A stretch of 64,000 nt of DNA from Gigaspora rosea (lineage: Eukaryota; Glomeromycota; Glomeromycetes; Diversisporales; Gigasporaceae): NCBI GenBank assembly GCA_003550325.1, contig QKWP01000775.1, forward strand, positions 91,600 to 155,599, in the 5' to 3' direction. The position numbers and the translations under genes are program-made. The notes below the pieces were generated by a model, which saw only the letters and a list, made by a program, of their open reading frames with translations, ran no database searches and was not told where the DNA came from. Of the stretch, positions 32,636-44,300 are shown one piece after another. Every line of letters starts with the position of its first letter. Position 1 is the stretch's first letter.

Positions 32636-33070
32636 GTTGATACTTTTCAGCCAGTTCAAGAATCTTATTTGGTATAAGGTCATAATCATTTCTATGTGAT
32701 ATCATTGTTATCATCACATCACAGGAAGGCAATATTCTATCTGAAATTTTTTAAGATATTTATCAGAAAATTCTTATTGGTAAAATTCTTACCATAAATA
32801 CCTACTTTTAGATTTAAAGGGCTTTAATGTAGAGAAAATCAAACTTCAATCTGCCTTTAACATAATATTCAATTTGCACTGTTAATGAACTTCTGAACTG
32901 AAACATCTGTAGCAAGGAACAAGAAGCATAGATCAACGTAGTTACTGCAGTTGACAGCGATTATTCCAGAGAAATATGGTTCGAGTTTTAAAGGGAGCTA
33001 TGCAAGTAAGACTACTTGTAATTGTTCACGAGAGAAAAAGAGCTAAAAATTTCTTTGAAGTCAGCCATTA
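32636..33070 (-). pseudogene. BCS1-like gene relic with internal deletion
   Basis: On the minus strand the sequence parallels the gene at 37430-39067. It has the 5' part (the GAACAATTACAAG region, then TTCAGTTCAGAAGTTCATTA and the KGRLK-type end of the BCS1 N-terminal domain). It then jumps directly to the 3' end (ILPSCDVMITMISHRNDY, KILELAEKYQL). The whole ATPase core is missing. Stops interrupt the remaining frames. It is the internally deleted twin of the longer gene 5 kb away. Confidence 0.75.
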
Positions 33071-33716
33071 GAATTTTTAATTTCTCTAAGAAGTAATATA
33101 ATGAAAGTTTTCGTTTATGTGTCAACATTTAATTTTTAGCTCTTATTGTATTCTTCAATAATAATTCTATATGATTTTAATTATATTGATAAATTAAAAT
33201 TAAATTCTTTTTTAATCACAATTAATTAAGCTGCTACAATTAGAACAACTTACTAAATTTTATTTTTCATATGTCAAAATAGTCCGACCACTTCTGAATT
33301 TTATTAATACAATTTGGTTTCTTGTATTTGTAACAATTCAATATTTTTTGTTCGAGCCAATTTCTGCCCACATTATTATTTTTCAATTGTGATAACAATT
33401 GAAAGCTTATAATATTAAAAGTACAGTACATTTATGACTTGATTCAATACAACTTTAAAGTATCCATGGTTCAATAGTATCAATTGAAAAAGGGTAAATA
33501 TAATTGTATTTCATATTAATTACATAAAATTTTAATGAAATAACACTTGAAAAAAGTGAATACAGTATTTCAATAATCGTTATAGATTAAGCAAGAAAAT
33601 ACTTAATTTTATTGGTCGAATCAAAAAAGTTTACATTCTACAAATTCCCAATTTTAAGATATTGATCGGATGGATTGAATCAATTAACTATAACTATAAT
33701 TAACCAACTAGCATAG
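33071..33716. other. Intergenic, 3' side of the Fanzor relic
   Basis: 33071-33240 resembles the 5' flank of the BCS1-like gene. 33605-33716 contains a tandem-repeat fragment and, just after the Fanzor stop, the palindromic AGCATAGCTATGCT region and GATTGAATCAA phrases, also seen in other copies. In Fanzor/TnpB elements the guide RNA usually lies at the 3' end of the gene, so this flank is where one would be expected. Confidence 0.45.
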
Positions 33717-35360
33717 CTATGCTTGCATAACTATGACCCCATCAAGCAAAGCCCAAAGGAAAATCCCTCGGGCGCCATTTAAGTCCCTATTGATTTGAAA
33801 TCCACATTTATTGCATCTAAAGCCTTTATTTCCTCCTAAATTATATTTAATATAACCACATTTGCTGCATGTTTTACTTGTATATGCTTCTGAAACAGAT
33901 GTTATTACAATTTTGCCAAATTCCTCCATTTTAGATATTAGTCGCTTTCTGAACCTAGCATGTGCCCAACTCATCATCTTTTGAACTATCTTGCTATTAA
34001 TTTTTCTTTTCTGTCGACGAGACATTCGTGTGCTACCAAATGTTGGTAACACAATTACATCAAAAGTACGAGCCAACCACAATGCAGCTTTTTTGTGTAC
34101 TTCATTTATCAAATTTTGAATTCGTTTCCTTAAACGTGCTTGAGCACATTTCATAGAGTTACATTTTTTTGCTGGTGTTCTAGCAGTGCGTGAAATAAGA
34201 TTATCAAGGGCTAGTTCTAGGCGAAAAATGCGATTAATATCATTATCACCAAAATTTCCATATCCAATAGATGGTGAATACCATGTGAGAAAAGTACGGA
34301 CACCAGGATCTATAGCGACTACGTGAGTATAATCTGTTTGGTTTTCACAAATATCTTTGCTATAAACCCAGATGAATGTCCATTGTCTTAATTTTCTATT
34401 ATATGATAATTTTGAATCTAATATTACTTTTCCTTCTTGATTTAGCCAGCCGTTATTTTTTCGTCGACGTTCATGGTGAAGTGGTGGCTTTATATTTTTA
34501 GATTTATATCATGGATACTTAGGAGTAGCTTGAATGAGCTGCTTATTATGCAGGAGGCGAAGGTAAAAACGAAGTGGCTCATGACAATGTCGAGTCCGGA
34601 TAGTTATTGTTTGTTTCTCATTCTATAAAAACATAACAATACAAATTAAAAATAAAATATATAATAATAGTGATAATAAGCATAAAAATAATTACCTTTT
34701 TTGAAAGAAAGTTTAATTTATGTCGTGGTGGTTGACCTTTACTTTGCAACTCATAGTTGCGTCGTATAACTTTATCACGAGCCAAAATCGCACTTGTAAT
34801 AGAATGATCGAGTACTTCATAAGAAACTTTTTCCATAAAAGCCCACTCTTTTGTTGTTTTGATGCGATGCTTGAGAAGAATGCGAAAGAAAAACTGTTTG
34901 TTCATGCGACGATTACTCCTATAATTTGCAACTACCATATTACAGACAATTCTTGCGCAACCTATCCACTGTTTTAATAAATTCTTTTGTAATGCATTTG
35001 GATATACACGAATTTTAATTGATCGTGTTAATGGTGCCTTTTTTGTTCATTTCGCTCATCGTGTTGTCTGTACCTTTTTTCGCTTTCCATTATAAATGTT
35101 ACTGTCATCATTACTAACATTTTCAGTCAATTGCTTATGTTTAATTTCAATATGGTTTCCATTAGTTTATGGTGTTGTGCTCTGAGAAAACCAAGATCAA
35201 TTATTTGATCTTTTTAATGAATATATCGGCAACCACAACTTCCTCGACCAGTCTGTGACTTGGTCATTCCAATAAGGAACTATATTGTTCTGAACTTTTG
35301 ATAAAAATGATTTTGATCATAGTAATGGCATGGTTGCCATAGTTTTCATGGTATTGTATG
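33717..35360 (-). pseudogene. Fanzor (eukaryotic TnpB-like RNA-guided nuclease) gene
   Basis: Minus strand. N-terminal pieces near 35280 read FPYWNDQVTDWSRKLWLPI. Then RSIKIRVYPNALQKNLLKQW, IGCARIVCN and YRSNRRMNKQFFFRILLK follow up to a 73 bp intron (34695-34623). Exon 2 runs NEKQTITIRTRH, QLIQATPKYP, VVAIDPGVRTF (RuvC-I Asp), FDVIVLPTFG, VITSVSEAYTSKTCSKCG (zinc-finger Cys pair and a Glu), FRCNKCG (second Cys pair), INRDLNGARG (RuvC-III Asp). The canonical RuvC-II Glu position holds Pro in VLPTFG; the Glu in VSEAYTS fits the relocated catalytic residue described for Fanzors. Exon 2 has one TGA at 34509-34511 where Trp would fit; several stops lie upstream of 35060. So the nuclease half is nearly whole and the N-terminal half is decayed. 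Confidence 0.85.
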
Positions 35361-35547
35361 TTCATTAGGTAATTTCTAACATATAACAGTTTGTGTATTT
35401 GTATATTTTATTTTTTTTATTTTTTTGAACTTTACTTATTTACGGTAATATACTTCACTTAACAAGCTTATACTCACGTATGCTTTTAATGGCTAATCAA
35501 TAACGATAACAATGTCTTTGTAAACTAATTAATCAAAACATATATAT

Positions 35548-35652
35548 GGGATCTTTGCTAGGATTTTTTTTTTCTAAAAATAGATTTATTGTTTTTCTTT
35601 ATAAAAATCTTGTGTAACAATGGCTCGTAGTCCTTTTGCTAGCAAAGATCCC
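35548..35652. mobile_element. 105 bp MITE
   Basis: GGGATCTTTGCTAGGATTTT at the left is mirrored by CCTTTTGCTAGCAAAGATCCC at the right. ATAT lies on both sides but is too simple to call a duplication. Its ends are shared with the tiny element at 30422-30484. Confidence 0.7.
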
Positions 35653-35656
35653 ATAT

Positions 35657-37429
35657 GATCATTAAGTTCAGATTTTTTAAAGGATTATTTTACATATGAA
35701 TTTGCACAAATTTAAGTACATTTTTCTACACAACCAACAGATAAATTGTATCATTTTTTTTTTAAACTGCAGTTCTAGACTAGCTCTACACTGAAATAGA
35801 TCCGGTTTTTTTAAATAACTTTTAACAAAATTTTGGTTTAATTATATTAATAATTATTAAAAAACTACATGGACTTGTACGCTTCTTAAATATTATTTGA
35901 TCTCTTAAAAATTGAATTTTTAATTTAATTTACTACTTTTTTTATTAATAAATTTGTTACCTTGTTAATTTCAAGTGTTTGAATTTTAATTTAACATTTT
36001 TTACTTAAAAATACAATGTCTGATCTTGAAAAATTTTAATAATTAGTGACTCTTCACATCTAATAGAAATTTCTAATTGTAAGCTTACATGGGTGTTATA
36101 TACACGAGTATTCATTAATTATTAATTTAACAGATCAATATAAGATAAAATTATAGTTCAAAAGCTGTTTTATTATTAGGATTTTAAGATATCAATATAC
36201 TCGTGTTTTATACACTAGTGTTCAAATAGAAATTGCTTACCTAATAAATAAGTGCAAACTTTATTGTAAAGAAATTATATTTCAAATTATAAAAATTTTT
36301 TTAAATAAATACTACAAAAATGCAAAATTTGGGATCATTGGATGCAGTCAAAGACTGCTATTAAAATGCCTTTTGAAATGTGCTAACTAAATTTAATAAA
36401 TTTATGGTTTTGAATTAAATTTTTTTAATTTAATCTGCGGCATTATAAATTAATGCATATTGTTGCCTTAAGAATGTCTAAATTCTAATTAATTAGGACT
36501 TATCAATTATTCTTAATCAATTTAATAAACAATTGAAAATTTTTTTTGCTGTTTGTTAAAAAAATTAATAGAGAAATTTTTATTTATTTTTCCATCTAGG
36601 CACAAACTAATGGAGAAAACTATAAAAACAATTTTTGACAATTTATTATTGGTTAAAAAACCTTCTCATTTATTGCATGAATTTTTTGTTCAATCTTACC
36701 AATTATTTCATCGATTATGCGTTCTTCAGAATCTTTGGAAATAAAATTAATATATTGTAATTCATTATCTTTAATATTTATTTAATAAAATATTTATTAC
36801 AACGTAAAAGTTTAATTCTGAATTCCTTCCACCACGATTTTAAGCACATCGCTGTTCTTACTGTTTTATTATCTAATCTATTTCGTATGCTTGTCGTAAA
36901 AAAAAATTTGTTGCGGTTATCATTTGCCTTGTTACTAATGCAAAAAATTGCAAGATCAAATGGAGATTATTTAGCATTATACTTAACGTTAAAGTAGAAT
37001 ATCTTTTATTAAGTTTTAGCAAGTATTTGAATCGTTGGATTGAGCATGATCTTTGGCTGATTGCGGTAGCAATCCAAATAGTGATATTAGTGTTTCATTA
37101 ATGATTTGGCATCCGATTTCAGATACAATAAGTGACTTATTTATTTCAAAATATGTGATACATAAATCCTATTTTTAATGTATAGACTTATTTACATAAT
37201 CTTTTACCAGTAAATATTTATCAAAAAAAGGCTATTTTATTAACGTGTGCGCCTATTTAACCCACACGTGTCGAAATTTTAAAATAGAAATAGGATCTTT
37301 TAAATTAATTATGAAACCCTATTATCAGTTATTATATTTGTTACAAATTTCTATTTTTTTGTGTTATATTGTACTGTACTTATATTGGTATTTGAATTAA
37401 TTTTTCACAGTATTTAAATTAAAAAGTTG
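35657..37429. other. Intergenic
   Basis: No confident gene. TATACACGAGTATT near 36095 and AATATACTCGTGTTTTATACAC near 36190 form an inverted pair of about 130 bp span. Minus-strand protein-like fragments occur at about 36670-36745 (SEERIIDEIIGKIEQKIH) and about 37000-37135 (EIGCQIINETLISLFGLLPQ); each is too short and isolated to call. Confidence 0.4.
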
Positions 37430-39067
37430 TTAATCACTAAGTTTATATTTTTTAACCAGTTCAAGAATCTTATCTGGTATAAGCTGATAATTATTTCTAT
37501 ACGATATCATTGTTATTATCACATCACAAGGGGGTAACAAGTATTCCGAAATTTTTACCAAGATATCTTTCAGAAAATCCTTATTAGTAACATTCTGATA
37601 CATCTTGCTAATTTGATAATGCGTACAATATTCAAGGTTCAAATGCACATCCATGCGACAAGGGCGAATGCTAAAATAAGAAATAGAATAAGTTTTATAG
37701 ATCGGATCAATAGAAACGCATTAACGTTAAATCTTTTTTATCACTATTACCATGCGGGGTCAAAATGTTCAATATGATTAGTTGTCATGATAATTATCGT
37801 GCCTTCTGATAATATTTGCCCATCCAAACATCCAAGAAAATTAGATAAACTAATAAATGAAAATAAATCCTTATATTTTGATAGATCATCATTTTCTTTT
37901 ATAAAATCTTCAGATATGAAGTTATAATAATTTGGGTGGCTAACACCTCTTTTATAAAGAATATTTGATTGTGTATCAACATCTTCAAGAACAATTATTT
38001 GATTTGGTGGAACAGAACTAAAAGCGGCGCTCATATCATTATCATTTTTAATTTCTTTGAGATTAAGATAATAGAGATCTTATGATAAATAAGATGATAT
38101 GGCATTTATTAATGTAGTTTTTCCAGTTCCGAGTTTACTATATAAAAGAAAACCACGTCGATAAGGCAAACCAATTCTCTTGTAAAACTCTTTGTCATTA
38201 ACAAAAGAGTCTAATTCTCTTTTCAATAATATTTCTTGTGGTTCATCTAATACAACGGTTTCCAAACCATTCAAGTCTGATAAAAGTTGAACTCTGTTCC
38301 AATTTCCTTCATTACGCTTATATCGAGCACGCTTGTGGTTTTTTTCTTTCGTTCTAAAATAAGAACTCGTTACTTCGCTAATGAATTCAGTAATTGCATT
38401 AACGTCAAGTTTGTTATTTGAACTTGAGTCATTATTAATAACTGATAAAAAAATAGAAGGCACTAGATCTGGTTCTTTATAATAGTATGATTGAGGTTGA
38501 GGATAACTTTGATTATTATTGTTGTCATTTTCTTGCAATTTATACACGACATTGAATTTACGACCTCTGTACTCTATATTAATTTGTTGTTTCTTTTCGG
38601 GCAAAATATTAAAATCTGGCGTTTCATATCTTTCATACTTTTTATTATTAGCAGGTTGAACAATAAATGCACCATTATCTAATTCTTTTGTTTGTTGTGA
38701 GATGATCCATGATAAAGCTTCATATAATGGATTTTTTTCCTTACCGTAAATACCTAAAAATTTAGTGCTTTTGAGATTTAAAAGGCTTTATTGTAGAGAA
38801 AATCATACTCAATCTACCTTTAACATAATATTCGATTTGCACTGTTAATGAACTTCTGAACTGAAATATCTGTAGCAAGGAACAAGAAGCATAGATCAAT
38901 GTAGTTACTGCAGTTGATATTAATGTAGTCATAAACATATCCACAGCGATTATTCCAGAGAAATATGGCTCGAGTTTTGAAGGGAGCCATGCTAGTAAGA
39001 TTGCTTGTAATTGTTCACGGGAAAAAAGATTAATAAAAGGTCTAAAAATCTTTTTGAAGTCGCCCAT
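37430..39067 (-). pseudogene. BCS1-like AAA ATPase gene
   Basis: Minus strand. N-terminus MGDFKKIFRPFINLFSREQ, a hydrophobic segment (MFMTTLISTAVTTLIYASCS) and the BCS1-type N-terminal domain. Then GIYGKEKNPLYEALSWIISQ, a linker with EKNHKRARYKRNEGNW, and the ATPase: KLGTGKTTLINAI (Walker A, with KL for the usual PP), IIVLEDVD (Walker B), TTNHIEHFDPA (sensor 1). An 80 bp intron at 37751-37672 precedes RPCRMDVHLNL (arginine-finger region). In the family these ATPases translocate folded proteins across the mitochondrial inner membrane; fungal paralogues are numerous and mostly uncharacterised. Breaks: one extra base near 38778 (the 33 kb copy lacks it) and a TAA at 38080-38082 inside the ATPase. 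Probably a decayed paralogue. Confidence 0.8.
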
Positions 39068-39889
39068 TTTTTGATAGTCGAGGAATAGTTAAGTTGAAGA
39101 AGAAACTATTAACATTAAATTTTGTTTCTTTACCTTTTTTTTTTAATTGAAAAAACCAATTTAACAATTTTAATTTATAAATATAATTATAATAAATTTT
39201 AATCAATTTTATTGATTGAAATCAACAATATAATGCATAAGGACTTTATAAATAATATTAGCGATAGAAAAAGAGTAAATAATACAGTAAAATTTCATGT
39301 GACATTAAAGAACATTAACATCAATACAGGATTTGCTAAAACATTGATAAATATTAAGCGCAGGGATCATACTACAGATCACAGAATAGGTGCCCTAGTG
39401 AAAACATTTTCTTAAAGTGCTAAATTTTTTTTACCCATTTAGGTTACTCGAATTCTATGCAAAAATATCCAACTAAATATTTCTATATCACGTGTGTCCA
39501 AATGTCCTGATATTTATACATTATTTCTTGACTGAGAAAAAATTTTGAATAGGTTCAAAAATTTGATATTAATAATACTCGACGAAGTTAAAGCTTATTT
39601 TTTAAGAAAAAAAGAAATTTTAGCAACTTTCGAACAGCGATTTATATTTTTTTGTTATGGTATGAAAAGGCACGTGAAAATCCTATTACCTAAGTTATCT
39701 TGATTAGGGATGTTTGAAGCCCAAACTCGACTTATTACTGACGTCAAAACGAGTTTGAAATCAATTAAATGAGCAAAATGCTTGTGTAATTAGACTTTTA
39801 ATTATTATCTTTATGACTACAATAAATCCAATACGTAATCGATTATCTGAAAGAATGCTTCCGCAATCCTCTGTATAAAGACATAATAC
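39068..39889. other. 5' flank of the BCS1-like gene
   Basis: 39100-39245 (TTAATTGAAAAAACCAATTT, AACAATTTTAAT...) is repeated at 39960-40047, so this upstream region was duplicated with the gene. A 67-codon plus frame at 39212-39415 has no motif. Confidence 0.45.
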
Positions 39890-40050
39890 GAATATTCCAA
39901 TAAAACTTCTTGTAATTGTCCTTGAGAGAACAGATCAATAAAGATTAAAATTTGGTTCTTTACTTTTTTTAATTGAAAAAATCAATTTAACAATTGTAAT
40001 TTAAAATAAATTTCAATCATTTTATCAATAATACAAATACAACAATGCAC
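39890..40050 (-). pseudogene. BCS1-like 5' relic
   Basis: Contains CTTGTAATTGTCCTTGAGAG, corresponding to the CTTGTAATTGTTCACG of the BCS1-like gene start at 38995-39025, followed by the same upstream flank (ATTGAAAAAATCAATTTAAC). Only the first dozen codons and the promoter side remain. This is the third BCS1-like copy in 8 kb. Confidence 0.6.
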
Positions 40051-40570
40051 AAATGCTTAGTGTTATGACCAATTAACATGATATAGTGCATTGAGCGTCA
40101 GGAAGGTAGTGCATAAATCTGCTCGATCTAAAAATATTTTATGTGTTGTATTTGGATTTTAAAAAATGATAAGATTTATGCAACGAAGAATTCTGAGAAA
40201 GCCGTATATCTAAAAATAGATATACGGGTTTTCCTGCCCAACACTCATTTGTAATTAATTCATTAACTACAGTATTATTAAAATACTGATATTGGAAAGG
40301 CTGCCAGATAACAGCCAACATTAACTTATATTAAGAATTTATGCTAATTAATTAATTATAGTTGAATAGTTGAATCTTTTAGCTATTTAGTTGGTCGATT
40401 CAATTCATCTGAATGTTTCTTAAACCTGTTCTGATTTTTACGTTTTTTTAGAAAGAAAACATTTTTTTAGATAATAAGGAATTTTTCTAATTTTTATTTA
40501 TTATCATTAATAAAATTCAGAAATTAACTTTGGTTTGCTCCAAACAGTCACGTGAAAATAGATTGATATT
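40051..40570. other. Intergenic with a small hairpin
   Basis: GCCGTATATCT, AAAAAT, AGATATACGGGT at about 40201-40230 forms a stem of 10-11 bp. No gene recognised. Confidence 0.45.
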
Positions 40571-40942
40571 TTACACCATCTTGTCTTTGATAACCACACT
40601 TGCACCAAAATCAGCAGATGAATTATAAGTTTTAACCAAAACACTAGCATGAGTATGACCATGTTTAGAGGCTTCTTTAATTAATTTTTGTGCTTCATTG
40701 ATATTTTTTGTGCAGCCAAAACCGCCAAGTAAGAGTATTCCTAATTTAAATTTTATTGTACCTTTAGTCCGATTGTCACCTTCATCTTGAATTTTTTCAA
40801 GAATCTTAAAAGCTTTTGCATGATCATCAGATGCGCAAGCAACTTTAAATAATTTGTCTATTGCAGCAAGATATTGATTTTTTGCATTATCAAATTCAAC
40901 TTCAGCATTATTTGACCTTTTGTAAGTTTTCAAAGTAGACAT
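40571..40942 (-). CDS. Small Sel1-like protein, 123 aa
   Basis: Single open frame, MSTLKTYKRSNNAEVEFDNA to the stop at 40571. The centre carries one degenerate Sel1/TPR-like helix pair: FKLGILLLGGFGCTKNINEA then QKLIKEASKHGHTHASVLVK. The N-terminus (MSxLK...RSN) resembles the Sel1-like gene at 58736, so they look like members of one family. Sel1 repeats mediate protein binding; with a single repeat a scaffold role is uncertain. No signal peptide. Confidence 0.65.
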   Translation of the reverse strand: MSTLKTYKRSNNAEVEFDNAKNQYLAAIDKLFKVACASDDHAKAFKILEKIQDEGDNRTKGTIKFKLGILLLGGFGCTKNINEAQKLIKEASKHGHTHASVLVKTYNSSADFGASVVIKDKMV

Positions 40943-41385
40943 TGCTTGTGATATATAGTATTTTAAAAAAAAATTAGATACTCTTTACACTAAACAATAA
41001 TTCTATTAAAAATTTTTTATCAAAATTTTTTTACCGTTCTAAGTGATGTATAATTTAAATTGAACAATAAAATTATTATAAATAACAAAAATGTAATTTT
41101 AAACTTTGTAGAAAATAATTTTAAATACAGGATAATTAATTTCAATTAGTTAGTTATATGTATCAAATCAATTAGGGCATCCACAATTTACGTTAAACCA
41201 ATTTGTATTAAACTAAGAAAAAGGCTATTGTAAAAAAGTTGTCATTTGATTATTAGGTAGATATAGGTATTGTGGTAGATTAAATTAGTATTTGAATATA
41301 ATCTGCACAATATCAATAACCACCATGATATCCACATTTACCTTAAAAGCGTGCAATTCTATGTGAATTAGGCACATTAGTAACT
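40943..41385. other. Spacer between divergent genes
   Basis: AT-rich region separating the minus-strand Sel1-like gene from the plus-strand ABC transporter; presumably contains both promoters. No sites assigned. Confidence 0.45.
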
Positions 41386-44300
41386 ATGAATACATCGAAA
41401 TTTGAAAACGAATCAGCTGCGATACAAATTGAGGAAAATTTAAAGCATGAGTCAAAAACGACTTATAATCAATTATATCAGTTTGCCACAAACCTTGATT
41501 TTCTGATAATGTTTGTTGGTCTGGTGTTTTCTAGTATTGCTGGTGTTGCTATGGTATTTTATTTACCATACTTTCAACTTTGACAAACTTGAAAATTAGT
41601 CTTAATGTATATATTTTCTTTGACTTGAACAGCCATTAATGACAGTTATTTATGGAAAAATGGTAGATTACCTTACTCTCATTCAAAACCATGAAATTTC
41701 TGAAGATGAATTTTCTTACCAAATTAGCAAGTATTCTTTGTATTTAATATATATCGCAATCATTACATTTGTTGCTACTTATATTTACATGGCAACCTGG
41801 GTATATACCGGTGAAAGAATTACGCAACAAATTCGTGAAAGATATCTTCGCGCCATCCTTTGTCAAAACATTGCTTATTTTGATAACGTTAGCGCAGGCG
41901 AAATTACTACTCGCATTGTAAAGGATACTTACTTAATTCAAGATGGCATCAGCGAAAATGCTTCTCTTTCATTTCAAGTAAATAAGTTTGAAATTGTTAA
42001 TTGTTTATATTCAAAATTTAACTATTAACATTAATTGTTTTTATATAGTAAGCAGTTCAATTTATTTCTGCTTTCATAATTGCATTCATTATAAGTTGGA
42101 AAATGACTCTAGTTATTTGTTGTGTGATTTTATTGATCAGATTAACAAGTGTCATAATAAATAAATTCATCACTATTTTTGCAAAATGAAGTTTGGATAA
42201 TTATTCCTTAGCAGAAAAAATTGCAGAGGAATCAATTTCAATCATTAGAACTACCGTTGCACTTGGCATTCAAAAGAAATTGTCAAACATTTATGATAAT
42301 TGTTTAGTAAATGCGGAAAATGAAGGAATTAAAAAGTCAATATTACAAGGAGTTAGTCTTGGATCTTTTTTCTTTTTTGTTTATGCAACTTATTCTTTAG
42401 CCTTCTGGTATGGATCAACTTTAATTCTCGCACATGAAATGACCCCTGGCCAGGTTTTATCTTTTTTTATATTAGACAATTTGGCTTAAATCTATTATAG
42501 GTGACACCTCTGGAAAAATTTCCAGAGGTGTCACCTATAATAGATTTAAATCGACAATTTCTATTTATAAAATTAATGTTGAACTAATACTTTCATTTAA
42601 GGTGATAAATGCTTTTTTTGCTGTAATTATTGGTGCATTCTCTCTTGCAAATATTGCTCCGGATTTGCAGGCCTTTGCAATTGCAGTTGGAGCTGGCGCA
42701 AAGATTCTTAAAACTATTGATCTTGTTCCACCGATCGATTCTGCCTCACCAACTGGTGAAATTCCTGATCATGTTGAAGGCCATTTTCAGTTTAAAAAAG
42801 TTTCATTTAGTTACCCATCTAGACCTAATGTTAAAGTTTTAGATAATATCTCGTTTTACATTGAATCTGGGACATATGTTGCTATTGTTGGTGCTTCTGG
42901 TTCAGGAAAGAGTATGTAATTACTCACTTATATTTAATTAAATTTCATGATAAAAATTTAAATGTTTACTCTTAGGCACGATTATGTCATTGGCACTACG
43001 ATTTTATGATCCTGACTTTGGAGAAATTATTCTTGACAATAATAATATTAAATTTCTTAATATTAAGTGGCTCCGTCAACAAATTAGTCTTGTAGAACAA
43101 GAACCTGTACTTTTTAATGATACAATTTGTGAGTATTAGATTAATTTAAAATAATTACTCTAGCTTTTCCTGATGCTAAACATAATTTTTTTTAGTTAAT
43201 AATGTTGCACATGGATTAATTGGCTCAATATATGAAGAATTGTCTGTCGAGGAAAAATATAAAATGATTAAAAATGCCTGTGAAATATCTAATGCTGACG
43301 AATTTATTGTAAGACTTCCTAATCAGTATGAAACAATGGTCGGTGAGGGCGGAATACTCTTATCTGGAGGTCAAAAACAACGTATCGCTATAGCTCGTGC
43401 TATTGTAAGAGACCCAAAAATACTATTTTTAGATGAAGCTACCAGTGCTCTTGACTCTCAAAGTGAAAAACTTGTTCAAGATGCGTTGAATAAAGCCTCT
43501 AAAAATAGAACTGTGAGTTAAAAATATTTGTATTGAAAGCTGAAGCGGACATTTGCATTTTACCAGCATTATTTATCTGTTTTTGTTAGAATTATTAATT
43601 AAGGAGTACATTTTAGCTTTACCTATCTGATCTATATTTCATGGTTTAAAATTTAACCAAAACTTTTATTCTTTAGACTATTATTGTTACTCATCGATTG
43701 TCTACTATCCGCAATGCCACAAAATTATTGTAATGAATGAAGGAGCTGTTATCGAATATGGTAGTCATTATGAACTAATAGCTAAAGGTGGCACGTATTA
43801 TAATCTTTTTAATTCTCAACAACTTCAACAAAATAATGAAGTCGGTGAAATTATTGTTCAAAGTGAAGGTGAAATTATTGAAGAACATAAATATGAATCT
43901 ACGTCATCAATTTTAACTAATATAAAAAATGATTATGAATATACAACATGGGAACTAATCAAAAAGATTTTAAGAATTAGTCAGCCAGAAATTTTAGTTA
44001 TTCTTATAGGTTTATTTGTTTCGATTGTAAATGGCTGCATATATCCAATATTTACTGTTATCTTTTCAAATATTCTTCAATCATTTACAAAAATTGACAA
44101 TGAACTAAAACGTGATGCTAAAATTTGGTCACTCATGTTTTTAGTCATTGCAGTGGGCACTTTAATTTGCAACTTTATTCAAGGTACTGCATTTGGATAT
44201 TCTGGTGAAAAACTTATACTCAGAGTTCGCTCAGCAACATTTGCTTCAATATTGAGACAAAATATTTCTTTTTTTGATGAGGAAAAGCATACCACAGGTT

